From Falsiroseomonas algicola (GTDB lineage: Bacteria; Pseudomonadota; Alphaproteobacteria; Acetobacterales; Acetobacteraceae), in NCBI RefSeq assembly GCF_011040385.1, contig NZ_JAAIKB010000005.1:372001-436000 (forward strand): a stretch of DNA of 64,000 bases, written 5' to 3'. Made by a program: the position numbers and the translations under genes. Below, one piece after another: positions 1 to 7,937 of the stretch. Each line of letters starts with the position of its first letter. The stretch's first letter is position 1. Under the pieces are notes generated by a model that searched no databases, was not told the origin of the DNA, and saw nothing but the letters and a program-made list of their open reading frames with translations.

Positions 1-26
1 CGGACGGGCCAGGTGGCCGGTCCGCC
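1..26. repeat. Imperfect hairpin at the window edge
   Basis: The first 26 bases form a stem of about 10 bp with one mismatch. They match the hairpin at 42359-42384 at 21 of 26 positions. Each copy lies within about 12 bases downstream of the stop codon of a minus-strand gene. This fits a transcript-end hairpin or a small dispersed palindrome. No U-tract follows, so terminator function is unproven. Confidence 0.35.
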
Positions 27-38
27 ATGGGCATGGCC

Positions 39-506
39 TCAGGCCGCGTCGCCGGTGTCGGGCACCAGGCCCGCGGCCTGGATGCCGGCGACGGCGCAGA
101 CCTCGTCCTTGTCGGAGGCATCGCCGGAGACGCCGACGGCGCCGAGCACGGCGCCATCGGGGCCGCGGACCAGCACGCCGCCCGGCACCGGCACGGCGCG
201 GCCGCCGGCGAGGTCCGACAGCGCGTTCATGAAGCCCGGCATGGCGGTGGAGCGGCGGGCGAGCTCGCGCGACCCGAAGCCCAGCGCCATGGCGCCGAAG
301 GCCTTGCCCCAGGCGATGTCGGGGCGGAGCAGGCTGCACCCATCCTCCCGCAACGCGGCCTTCAGGTGGCCGCCGGCATCGAGCACGACGACCGTCAGCG
401 GCGCCAGGCCGAGTTCGCGACCCTTGGCGAGTGTCGCATCGACGATGGTGCGGGCGGCGGCGGCGGTGATGCCGTGCTGGAAGCCGGCGGGGGCGGTGTT
501 GCTCAT
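39..506 (-). CDS. GlcG/HbpS family (heme-degrading domain-like) protein
   Basis: A 155-residue protein of the GlcG/HbpS fold (old name DUF336). The visible family pattern is an early helix with ITAAAARTIVDA, a central strand LTVVVLDAGGHL, an FGAMALGFGSREL segment, and the glycine-rich stretch GGVLVRGPDGAVLGAVGVSG near the end. Family members bind heme or small ligands, or sit in glycolate loci as GlcG with unclear function. The open frame extends further upstream, but family homology begins just after the ATG at 506, so that start is used. The next gene upstream on the same strand is a membrane protein 61 bp away. Its specific ligand cannot be predicted. Confidence 0.8.
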   Translation of the reverse strand: MSNTAPAGFQHGITAAAARTIVDATLAKGRELGLAPLTVVVLDAGGHLKAALREDGCSLLRPDIAWGKAFGAMALGFGSRELARRSTAMPGFMNALSDLAGGRAVPVPGGVLVRGPDGAVLGAVGVSGDASDKDEVCAVAGIQAAGLVPDTGDAA

Positions 507-567
507 GCGCGTGTTCTCCGGTGGTGCCGCTGTCTGCGGTCTCCGGCGGGCGCTGTGAAGGGGGACC

Positions 568-2106
568 TCAGCGGATCGGCAATTCCAGGGGGTTCGACCG
601 GCTGCCATCGGCGAAGACGGCGGTCAGGATCAGCAGCCGCGCATTGGCGGGGGCCTGCATCTCCACCACCGCACGCGGCGGGTCGCCGGCCAGCAGCACC
701 TCATCCGGCACGCCGACGGGCACCACGCGGGGGCGCCGTTCGGCGTCGGTCGCCCATTCGATGGCGATCAGCCCGGCACGCAGATGCCCGGCGACCGCGA
801 AGTTGTTGAGCCTTCCGCCGGAAAGTCGCCCCGGCGCGTAGTTGGCGAAGGTGCCCTGGCGCTGGAGGGTGCGCTGCGCCTGGTCGCGGATCGCCTGGGC
901 GGGGTCGAAGGTCACCGCCACTTCCGGCGCCATCACGCCGTCCCGGTCGATGTAGCGGAAGCGCATGGGCTGCACGCGCCAGGGGCGGTTCATGCGGAGC
1001 GTCGGCGCCGGTTCGCCGGCGCGCTGCGCGACCTCCGCCCAGACCGCGCCTTCGGCATCCGTGCCGCGGAGGAACTGGACGGAGGTCGCGGGCTCCGGCG
1101 CCTGCACGCGCAGCAGGATGGGCTGGTTGGGGGTGCCGGGGGGCGGTGGCACGGCGGTCAGCGTCAGGCGGCGCTGCGAGACCTCCCGCGTCCAGGACAG
1201 GGCCAGCATCTCCTCCTGCAGCCGGGCGACGGCGCCCTGGTGGAGGAAGCGGGCGGCGAAGGCGGGCAGGCGGTCCTCATCCTCGAAGGCGGCGATCAGC
1301 GCCGCGATCCGGCCGGCCATGGCGATGGTCGGGCCCTGGGGGAGGGAGGCGGCGATGAGGGAGCGCGCCAGCGCCGCCACGGCCAGCAGCGCCTCCGGAT
1401 CCTGGTCCACGATCCGGGTCAGGGCGGCGATGCGCTCGGGCCCCTCCGGCAGCGCCATCGCCTCAGCATGGTCGCGGAAGGCGGCGGAGAGGTTGGCGGG
1501 CAGGGCGGAGAGGATCTCCCGCACCGCGGGCAGGCCGGCGGCCATCAGACCGTCATGCAGCAGCAGGGCGTCGGGGCGCGGATCGGCGGAACGCCGGATC
1601 GATTCGGCCAGCGCCCGGGCGGCGAGCACGGGTTCGTCCCGCATGCGCAGCAGGGTGGCGTTGTAGAGGTATTCGTCGGCCGAGGCGGGGCGGGGGCGGA
1701 GCGGCGGCTGATCCTGGTCCAGCGCGGCACGCAACTCCTCCAGCGCCGCGACGTCGTGGCGGGGCTCCCCGAACCAGGAATCCTGCCTTGCGGCGATGGC
1801 GGAGGAGAGGCTGCCGAGCACCCCGCGCTGCACGCCGATGAGGGACTGGAGCCCGGCGAGGAGCAGGAAGCCCAGCAGCAGCACCGCGGCGACGGCCATG
1901 ATGCCATGCGGCCAGGACGCTTCCCGCTTCATCCGCGCCAAGGCAAGGCCGGCGCCGAGGCCGAGGGCGGCCAGGCCCGCGAGGATGAAGGTGGCGGGCA
2001 AAGCGGGCTGCAGGATGTCGGCAGCGAGGCCGAGGACCAGCAGGGCGCCGAGGGCGATGCCGGTGAGGGCCGGGCGGTCCAGGAAGGGTCGGATCAGGCC
2101 ACGCAT
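568..2106 (-). CDS. Unknown multi-pass membrane protein with extracytoplasmic domain
   Basis: A roughly 512-residue protein I do not recognise. The first 110 residues hold about three hydrophobic segments (around ALTGIALGALLVLGLAA, ATFILAGLAALGLGAGLAL, IMAVAAVLLLGFLLLAGL). The rest is a soluble, alanine- and leucine-rich helical stretch that may form repeats, ending in a beta-rich region (LILTAVFADGSRSNPLELPI). I see no catalytic motif. The ATG at 2106 is chosen over a GTG at 2127 because it directly precedes the hydrophobic N-terminus; neither has a strong ribosome binding site. It could be an envelope scaffold or stress protein, but no function is assigned. Confidence 0.6.
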   Translation of the reverse strand: MRGLIRPFLDRPALTGIALGALLVLGLAADILQPALPATFILAGLAALGLGAGLALARMKREASWPHGIMAVAAVLLLGFLLLAGLQSLIGVQRGVLGSLSSAIAARQDSWFGEPRHDVAALEELRAALDQDQPPLRPRPASADEYLYNATLLRMRDEPVLAARALAESIRRSADPRPDALLLHDGLMAAGLPAVREILSALPANLSAAFRDHAEAMALPEGPERIAALTRIVDQDPEALLAVAALARSLIAASLPQGPTIAMAGRIAALIAAFEDEDRLPAFAARFLHQGAVARLQEEMLALSWTREVSQRRLTLTAVPPPPGTPNQPILLRVQAPEPATSVQFLRGTDAEGAVWAEVAQRAGEPAPTLRMNRPWRVQPMRFRYIDRDGVMAPEVAVTFDPAQAIRDQAQRTLQRQGTFANYAPGRLSGGRLNNFAVAGHLRAGLIAIEWATDAERRPRVVPVGVPDEVLLAGDPPRAVVEMQAPANARLLILTAVFADGSRSNPLELPIR

Positions 2107-2240
2107 GGCGGCGTGATATGGGCTCACGCGATCGTGGGCAACCGCCGGGTGGGCGGCTTCGGCGATATGGCGATGAAGGGGTTAGGGGCAGCACACGCCG
2201 GGGGCGAGTAGTGCAATCGGGGGTTGGTGCGCTGAACGGC

Positions 2241-2342
2241 CCCCCACCCCGACCCTCCCCCGCAAGCGCGGGGGAGGGAGGGAGCAGGCTGCGTCATTCG
2301 CGCCCCCTCCCCCGCGCTTGCGGGGGAGGGTCGGGGTGGGGG
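2241..2342. repeat. Perfect 38-bp inverted repeat
   Basis: The arms 2241-2278 and 2305-2342 are exact reverse complements over 38 bases, with a 26-base loop. Each arm has its own internal GC-rich near-palindrome (CCCCCGC..GCG.GGGGG). It lies in the 300-bp gap between the ETF-QO stop and the start of the unknown membrane protein gene. The layout is that of a REP/BIME-type intergenic palindrome pair. It could also end the ETF-QO transcript, but no U-tract follows. Confidence 0.8.
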
Positions 2343-2352
2343 AAACGCTCCC

Positions 2353-2390
2353 CTACATGCCCCCGATGGTGTTCGGGCCGCCGCCGCCCT
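2353..2390 (-). repeat. Decayed duplicate of the 3' end of the ETF-QO gene
   Basis: Bases 2353-2390 match the true end of the ETF-QO gene (2432-2469) at 34 of 38 positions, 79 bp away. Read on the minus strand, the copy encodes GGGGPNTIGGM followed by a stop, against GGGGPNYIGGM and a stop in the real gene. The offset is not a multiple of three, so it is not an in-frame extension. It looks like a remnant of a short tandem duplication. Confidence 0.75.
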
Positions 2391-2431
2391 TGTGTTGCCA
2401 AGCGGTCGGGCGTCGGCGGCCTGCGGTCCCT

Positions 2432-4078
2432 CTACATCCCGCCGATGTAGTTCGGGCCGCCGCCGCCCTCCGGCGTCTTCCAGTCGATGTTCTGCGTCGG
2501 GTCCTTGATGTCGCAGGTTTTGCAGTGGACGCAGTTCTGGGCGTTGATGACCAGGTGCATCTCGCCCTCGGCGTTGCCGGCCTCGCTGCCCACGGCCTCA
2601 TAGACCGCGGCGGGGCAGTAGCGGCTCTCGGGGCTGCGGAACTGCTCCCAGTTCGTGCCCTTCCAGCGGCCGGGGTCGCGCAGCACGAGGTGCGAGGGCT
2701 GATCCTCCTCATGGTTGGTGTTGGAGAGGAACACCGAGGAGAGGCGGTCGAAGGTCAGCACGCCATCGGGCTTGGGGTAGACGATCTTCGTCGCCTGCGC
2801 GGCGGGCTTCAGCGTCTCGTGGTCCGCATGGTGGCCCCAGGTCCAGGGCGCCTTGCCGCGGAAGACGTAGGTATCGAGCGCCGCGGCCGCCATGCCTCCC
2901 CAGAAGCCATACTTCGCGAAGCCCGGGCGAATGTTGCGCACGCCCTGCAACTCCTCCCACACCCAGCTGGCCTTGATGCCGGCCTCGTAGCTGTCGAGCA
3001 CCGCAGGCCGGTCGCCGGCCAGGGCGGCGGCGATCGCCTCCGCCGCCACCATGCCGGACTTCATGGAGGTATGCGTGCCCTTGATCTTCGGCACGTTCAG
3101 GAAGCCTGCCGTGTCGCCCGCCAGCATGCCGCCGGGGAAGACCAGCTTCGGGATGGCCTGGATGCCGCCCTCGTTCAGCGCCCGCGCGCCGTAGCTGATG
3201 CGCTTGCCGCCCTCGAGGAAGCCGCGCACCGCGGGATGCGTCTTGAAGCGCTGGAACTCGTCGAAGGGGGAGAGCCAGGGGTTCGGATAGTCGAGCCCCA
3301 CCACGAAACCCACGCTGACCAGATTGTCCCCCAGCATGTAGAGCCAGGAGCCGCCATAGGTGTCGGAGGAGAGCGGCCAGCCGGTGGAATGCCAGACCAG
3401 GCCGGGCTTGTGCTTCTCCTTCGGGATCTCCCACAGCTCCTTCATGCCCAGCGCGAAGGTCTGTGGCGCGACCCCGGCGCGGAGGTTGAAGGTCTCGAAC
3501 AGGCGCTTGGTGAGGCTGCCGCGGCAACCCTCCGCGAAGACGGTGTAGGTGGCGCGCAGCTCCATGCCGGGCTGGTAGTTCGGGCCCTTGGTGCCGTCCC
3601 GCTGGATGCCCATGACGCCGGCGACGACGCCACGCACCTGACCTTCCTCGATGATCGTCTCGCTGGCCGCGAAGCCGGGATAGATCTCGACGCCCAGCGC
3701 CTCCGCCTTCGCCCCCAGCCAGCGGCAGACATTGCCGAGGCTGACGACGTAGTTGCCCTCATTGTGCATCTGCGGGGGCGTGGGCAGCTTGAACCCCTTC
3801 GTCTCCGTCAGCAGCATGAAGCGGTCATCGGTGACGGGGGTGGCCATCGCCGGCGGGTCGTCGCGCCAGTCCGGGAACAGCTCGTCCAGCGCGCGGGGTT
3901 CGAGGACGGCGCCGGAGAGGATATGGGCGCCGATCTCGCCGCCCTTCTCGACGACGCAGACAGTGGTGTCGGGGCTCAGCTGCTTCAGGCGGATGGCGGC
4001 GGCGAGGCCGGCGGGGCCGCCGCCCACCACCAGCACATCGAACTCCATCGCTTCGCGCTGCTCGGTATCCCCGCTCAT
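2432..4078 (-). CDS. Electron transfer flavoprotein-ubiquinone oxidoreductase
   Basis: Passes electrons from reduced electron-transfer flavoprotein to ubiquinone at the inner membrane, linking fatty-acid and amino-acid dehydrogenases to respiration. The 548 residues match the usual family length. The N-terminus has the FAD dinucleotide motif VVGGGPAGLAAA. The C-terminal 4Fe-4S ligands are visible at C488 and in CVHCKTC (C516, C519, C522), followed by the typical KDPTQNIDW. The start is the ATG at 4078, just ahead of the FAD motif; the open frame upstream is a shadow of the divergent gene. A divergent DNA-repair gene begins 126 bp away, so the gap carries both promoters. Confidence 0.96.
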   Translation of the reverse strand: MSGDTEQREAMEFDVLVVGGGPAGLAAAIRLKQLSPDTTVCVVEKGGEIGAHILSGAVLEPRALDELFPDWRDDPPAMATPVTDDRFMLLTETKGFKLPTPPQMHNEGNYVVSLGNVCRWLGAKAEALGVEIYPGFAASETIIEEGQVRGVVAGVMGIQRDGTKGPNYQPGMELRATYTVFAEGCRGSLTKRLFETFNLRAGVAPQTFALGMKELWEIPKEKHKPGLVWHSTGWPLSSDTYGGSWLYMLGDNLVSVGFVVGLDYPNPWLSPFDEFQRFKTHPAVRGFLEGGKRISYGARALNEGGIQAIPKLVFPGGMLAGDTAGFLNVPKIKGTHTSMKSGMVAAEAIAAALAGDRPAVLDSYEAGIKASWVWEELQGVRNIRPGFAKYGFWGGMAAAALDTYVFRGKAPWTWGHHADHETLKPAAQATKIVYPKPDGVLTFDRLSSVFLSNTNHEEDQPSHLVLRDPGRWKGTNWEQFRSPESRYCPAAVYEAVGSEAGNAEGEMHLVINAQNCVHCKTCDIKDPTQNIDWKTPEGGGGPNYIGGM

Positions 4079-4204
4079 TCCGCTGTTCCTTCCGGCGTAT
4101 CGATGCCTGTTGGGTGGCTGGCTTGGCTCGGCTAAGCAGCCTCCCTTCGCAGATAGCGTCGCGGGCCATTGCGCGGAACCCCGCCCCGCGCCGATATCAC
4201 CGGC

Positions 4205-5011
4205 ATGGAGGCAGGATATCGCGAGGAGCTGCTGGCCGCGCTGCGGCTGCAGCTGGAATGGGGGGTGGACGAGGCGCTGGAGGAGGCGCCGGTCGATCGC
4301 TTCGCGGTGCGCGCGGCCCCGCCCTTGCCGGACGCGCCGCCCGTCCTCGCCGCGCCCGCCGTGAAGCCGGCGGCGCGTCCCGTGTTGCCGCTGGTGCCGC
4401 CGCCCGCCGCCGCGGCCGCCGCGCTGGCCGCCGCGGCGCAGGACCTGGCGGCGCTGAAATCCGCGATCGCGGAGGCCGACAGCCCGCTGCGCGACACCGC
4501 CACCAACCTGGTCTTCAGCGACGGCGTGGCCGAATCCGGCCTGATGATGATCGGCGAGGCCCCGGGCGCCGATGAGGACCGGCTGGGGCGCCCCTTCGTC
4601 GGCGTGTCCGGCCAGCTGCTGGACCGGATGCTGGCCAGCATCGGGCTGAAGCGCACCGAGAATTTCTACCTGACCAACATCCTGCCCTGGCGGCCCCCCG
4701 GCAACCGGACGCCCACGGACGCCGAGATCACGCTCTTCCTGCCCTTCCTGATGCGGCACATCGAACTGGTCCGGCCGCGCCACCTGGTGCTGCTGGGCGG
4801 CGTCTCGGCCAAGGCGCTGCTGCGGGCGAAGGACGGCATCACCCGGCTGCGCGGGCGCTGGCACCAGGTGGAAACGCCATCCGGTCCCCTGCCGGCGCTG
4901 GCGACGCTGCACCCCGCCTATCTGCTGCGGACGCCCATGGCCAAGCGAGAGGCCTGGTCGGACCTGCTGCTCCTGCGGCGGACAATTGATGGTGATGTCG
5001 CGCCACGCTGA
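4205..5011 (+). CDS. Uracil-DNA glycosylase, family 4-like, lacking cysteines
   Basis: A 268-residue base-excision-repair enzyme. Motif [18 protein letters not shown] and motif B HPAYLLR are intact, along with [16 protein letters not shown], the typical family-4 (UDGa) layout. The first 75 residues are a proline- and alanine-rich linker. Family-4 enzymes normally carry four cysteines binding a 4Fe-4S cluster. This protein contains no cysteine, and the usual CxxC position before motif A reads as a serine/proline-containing stretch ([12 protein letters not shown]). Loss of the cluster is inferred. The ATG at 4205 is the first with plausible context. Activity is expected from the motifs but unproven. 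Confidence 0.88.
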   Translation: MEAGYREELLAALRLQLEWGVDEALEEAPVDRFAVRAAPPLPDAPPVLAAPAVKPAARPVLPLVPPPAAAAAALAAAAQDLAALKSAIAEADSPLRDTATNLVFSDGVAESGLMMIGEAPGADEDRLGRPFVGVSGQLLDRMLASIGLKRTENFYLTNILPWRPPGNRTPTDAEITLFLPFLMRHIELVRPRHLVLLGGVSAKALLRAKDGITRLRGRWHQVETPSGPLPALATLHPAYLLRTPMAKREAWSDLLLLRRTIDGDVAPR

Positions 5012-5147
5012 CGATTCCCGACGGAAAAAGCGCTGGAAGAACGTCCCTTAAGCGGCTGATTCCATGATGCGGCGTCTCAATATGTGAGAATCGTTTCGGA
5101 TTCGGGGGTTGCCAGCCCCTTTTGGTGGCGTCTAGGGGAGTCCCGCC

Positions 5148-6968
5148 ATGCGAGCGATCTGCCCCATGGCCCTTCGCCGCCGGCCGGTCTCCCCGTCACG
5201 CTCCCTCGTGATGGCGGCCCTGGTCGGGGCGACGATGATCGCGGGGGCTCAGGTCCCCGCCTTCGGGCAACGGGCCGACCAGACCGCCATGAGCGTCCCA
5301 CGTCCTGCGGTGCAGGGCGGGGTCGCCGGGTTCCCGCAACCCCTAGCGCCGTCCGACGCGACGCGCCTGCGACGCATATTCGAGCTCCAGTCCCGGGGTG
5401 AGAATGCGTTGGCGGCGCGTGAGATCGAGCGGCTGGATGACCGTCGGCTGGTGGGCCATGTGCTCGCCGATCGCTGGCTGAGGGGCCATGAGCCTCCGCC
5501 ATCGGAACTGCTGGGCTGGCTGACGGATTATGCCGACCATCCGGATGCACCGCGCATCCATGCGATGCTGGTGCGCCGTGCGCCCCGCGGCATGGTGCTG
5601 CCGCCCGCGCCTTCCCAGGAAATCCTGGCCGATGGGGCCGAGGTGGTGCCGGAGGAGCGGGAGCCGGCCTCCCGCACCATCACCCGCAACGCCTCGCTGG
5701 ACCGGACGGTGCGCGACCGCGCGGGCAACGGGGATGAGGCGGGGGCGCTGGCCGCCATCGCCCGCGCTCGCGTCTCCGCCCCCTATGCGGCGCTGCTGCG
5801 GGGCGAGGTGGCGCAGGCGCTGCTGCAGCAGGGGCGGGACCAGGACGCCTTCCGCATCGCCTCCGAGGCCGCCCGGCAGTCCGCCGGCACGGCCTTCCCG
5901 GGGTACATCGCGGGGCTCGCGGCCTGGGCGCTGGACCGGCCGGATGTGGCGCTGGCCTATCTGGAACATGCGGCGCGGTCGGAGATCGCGTCCCCGGCCA
6001 TCCGCGCCGGCGCCGCCTTCTGGACGGCGCGGGCCGCGGTGCGGGCGCGCCGGCCGCAGGCCTATGTGCCCTGGATGATGCAGGCGGCGCAGGAGCCGCG
6101 GACCTTCTACGGCATGGTGGCGCGCCGTGCGCTCGGCCTGCCCATGGGCTTCGCCTGGGAACGCGAGATCGCCGGCGAGGGCGAGGCCGCGGCCATCGCC
6201 GAATCGGCGGCGGGCTGGCGGGCGCTGGCGCTGTTGCAGATCGGCCAGCGGGACCGGGCGGAGGCGGAGATGCGCGCCCTCTGGCCGCGGGTGCAGGGCA
6301 ATGCGGGCGTGCTGCGGGCCATGCTGCTGCTGGCCTCCCAGGCCGGCATGACCGACCTGGCGGCGCAGCTGGCGGCGCTGAGCCAGACGGCGGATGGGCG
6401 GCCGCGCGACTTCGCGCGCTTCCCGTTGCCGCGGCTGGAGCCGATGCTGGGCTTCCGCGTCGATCCCGCGCTGCTCTATGCGCTGGCGCGGCAGGAATCG
6501 AATTTCGACCCGCGCGCGGTGTCGCCCGCCGGGGCGCGGGGGCTGCTGCAGATCATGCCCGCAACCGCGAGCTACGTGACCGGGGACAGCAGCCTGCGGG
6601 GGTCCAACGTCTCCCGCCTGCATGATCCCGGCTTCTCGCTGGAGGTGGGGCAGCGCTACGTCCACTACCTCGCCCGCAGCGAGAACGTGAATGGCGACCT
6701 GATCCGGCTGCTGGCCTCCTACAATGCGGGGCCGGGCAATCTCGGCCGCTGGCTGCCGGCGATCCGGCACCGGGACGACCCCTTCCTGTTCATCGAGAGC
6801 ATCCCGGTGGGGGAGACGCGGCAATTCGTGCAGCGCGTGCTGGCCTATTCCTGGATCTATGCGGCGCGGCTGGGGTTGCCCTCGCCGAGCCTCGATGCGC
6901 TGGCCACGGGTCGGTTCCCGCAGTTCCAGGACAGCCAGGCGGTCGCCGCCATGCTAACACCGCGCTGA
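5148..6968 (+). CDS. Soluble lytic murein transglycosylase (Slt70-like)
   Basis: A periplasmic enzyme that cleaves peptidoglycan between N-acetylmuramic acid and N-acetylglucosamine with 1,6-anhydro ring formation. It has 606 residues with an N-terminal signal peptide (hydrophobic VMAALVGATMIAGAQVPAFG). A long alpha-helical superhelix of about residues 70-420 follows, as in Slt70. The C-terminal SLT domain shows YALARQESNFDP with catalytic Glu450, then GARGLLQIMP and LLASYNAGPGN. The gene ends 48 bp before moaB, with a strong hairpin in the gap. Confidence 0.94.
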   Translation: MRAICPMALRRRPVSPSRSLVMAALVGATMIAGAQVPAFGQRADQTAMSVPRPAVQGGVAGFPQPLAPSDATRLRRIFELQSRGENALAAREIERLDDRRLVGHVLADRWLRGHEPPPSELLGWLTDYADHPDAPRIHAMLVRRAPRGMVLPPAPSQEILADGAEVVPEEREPASRTITRNASLDRTVRDRAGNGDEAGALAAIARARVSAPYAALLRGEVAQALLQQGRDQDAFRIASEAARQSAGTAFPGYIAGLAAWALDRPDVALAYLEHAARSEIASPAIRAGAAFWTARAAVRARRPQAYVPWMMQAAQEPRTFYGMVARRALGLPMGFAWEREIAGEGEAAAIAESAAGWRALALLQIGQRDRAEAEMRALWPRVQGNAGVLRAMLLLASQAGMTDLAAQLAALSQTADGRPRDFARFPLPRLEPMLGFRVDPALLYALARQESNFDPRAVSPAGARGLLQIMPATASYVTGDSSLRGSNVSRLHDPGFSLEVGQRYVHYLARSENVNGDLIRLLASYNAGPGNLGRWLPAIRHRDDPFLFIESIPVGETRQFVQRVLAYSWIYAARLGLPSPSLDALATGRFPQFQDSQAVAAMLTPR

Positions 6969-6973
6969 ACGAC

Positions 6974-6995
6974 GCCCCCCGCCCCGGCGGGGGGC
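6974..6995 (+). terminator. GC-rich hairpin after the lytic transglycosylase gene
   Basis: A near-perfect GC palindrome (9-bp stem, 4-base loop) begins five bases after the stop codon and is followed by only two T residues. It would form a strong transcript-end structure, but the weak U-tract leaves rho-independent termination uncertain. Confidence 0.5.
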
Positions 6996-7016
6996 TTCCC
7001 AGCGACGGGTGGTGCC

Positions 7017-7556
7017 ATGCCGATCGACGAGTCGAGAAAATTCGTGCCGGTGAACATCGCGGTGCTGACGGTGTCGGACACGCGCGACCTGGCCAGTGAC
7101 CGGAGCGGGGAGACGCTGGCCGGGCGCATCACCGCGGCCGGGCATGTGCTGGCGGCGCGGGAGATCGTGAAGGACGACGCGACCCTGATCGAGGCGGTGC
7201 TCCGCCGGTGGATCGCGGACCCGACGGTGGATTGCGTGATCACCACCGGCGGCACCGGCATCACCGGCCGGGACGTGACGCCGGAGGCCTTCGCCCGGGT
7301 GCTGGAGAAGGAGATCACCGGCTTCGGCGAGCTGTTCCGGATGCTGAGCTACCAGAAGATCGGAACCTCCACGATCCAGTCGCGGGCGATCGGCGGCGTT
7401 TCGGGCGGGACCTACCTGTTTGCCCTGCCGGGCAGCACCGGGGCCTGCAAGGATGCCTGGGATGACATCCTGGTCTGGCAGCTCGACAGCCGCCACCGCC
7501 CCTGCAACCTGGTGGAGCTGATGCCGCGCCTGCTGGAGCATCTGAAGGCGGCGTGA
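7017..7556 (+). CDS. moaB: Molybdenum cofactor biosynthesis protein MoaB
   Basis: A molybdopterin adenylyltransferase-like protein of the MoaB/MogA family, 179 residues. Visible family signatures are the N-terminal [12 protein letters not shown], the binding loop [19 protein letters not shown], the region [26 protein letters not shown], and the loop [18 protein letters not shown]. The C-terminal NLVELMPRL is typical of proteobacterial MoaB. No other molybdopterin genes are nearby, so it appears to be a stand-alone gene behind the transglycosylase. Confidence 0.95.
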   Translation: MPIDESRKFVPVNIAVLTVSDTRDLASDRSGETLAGRITAAGHVLAAREIVKDDATLIEAVLRRWIADPTVDCVITTGGTGITGRDVTPEAFARVLEKEITGFGELFRMLSYQKIGTSTIQSRAIGGVSGGTYLFALPGSTGACKDAWDDILVWQLDSRHRPCNLVELMPRLLEHLKAA

Positions 7557-7582
7557 GGTTCGTCGCTGCTGTGTCCCGCGGT

Positions 7583-7640
7583 CCAGGGTCCCGTTGGACC
7601 CTGGCGAGGGGGGTATCGGGGGGAACGGCGTTCCCCCCGG
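7583..7640. terminator. Two tandem perfect hairpins between convergent genes
   Basis: Arms 7583-7591 and 7596-7604 pair perfectly over 9 bp, and arms 7618-7626 and 7630-7638 pair perfectly over 9 bp. They lie between the convergent moaB and DUF2188 genes and probably end both transcripts. The second hairpin sits in the context GGGGTATCGGGG ... CCCCGGGCAACCG, which recurs near 60525-60562, so it belongs to a repeated family. Confidence 0.6.
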
Positions 7641-7653
7641 GCAACCGCCGTCG

Positions 7654-7893
7654 CTATCCCACCACCTCCGCTTCCGGCCGGTCGTCCCCGGCCGCGTGTT
7701 CGGTGCGCCAGGTGCCGTCCTTGTCCTGGAACTCGATCTCCGCGGGTTCGCCCGGCGTCTCGTGTTCGCGGGCGACGAGGCGGGCGGCGGCGAGTGCCGC
7801 GTCGTGGGTCGGATAGGTCTCGGAGAAGACGTCGCCGAGCTTGTAGGCGTAGCCGCCATCATGCTCGACCACCCGGTACTGCACCTTGTCCAT
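7654..7893 (-). CDS. DUF2188-like small protein
   Basis: A 79-residue acidic protein that resembles DUF2188. It has a short beta-rich head (YRVVEHDGGYAYKLGD), then a helix formed by THDAALAAARLVAREHE, and a strand region ending IEFQDKDGTWRTEHA. This matches the family pattern of query-strand, residue-rich helix and GR/GTW tail. No function is known for the family. It is separated by 44 bp from the upstream sensor kinase stop and may be cotranscribed with it. Confidence 0.7.
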   Translation of the reverse strand: MDKVQYRVVEHDGGYAYKLGDVFSETYPTHDAALAAARLVAREHETPGEPAEIEFQDKDGTWRTEHAAGDDRPEAEVVG

Positions 7894-7937
7894 CGCGCGC
7901 TCCTGCTGCCGTCGTGGGACCTGGCAGATGGGGCGTG

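Noticed and set aside
2353-2712. Minus-strand 119-codon frame ending in GGGGPNTIGGM
   Set aside because: It is not a gene; its tail only mirrors the ETF-QO end because of the short duplication, and its upstream part is an out-of-frame shadow of ETF-QO.
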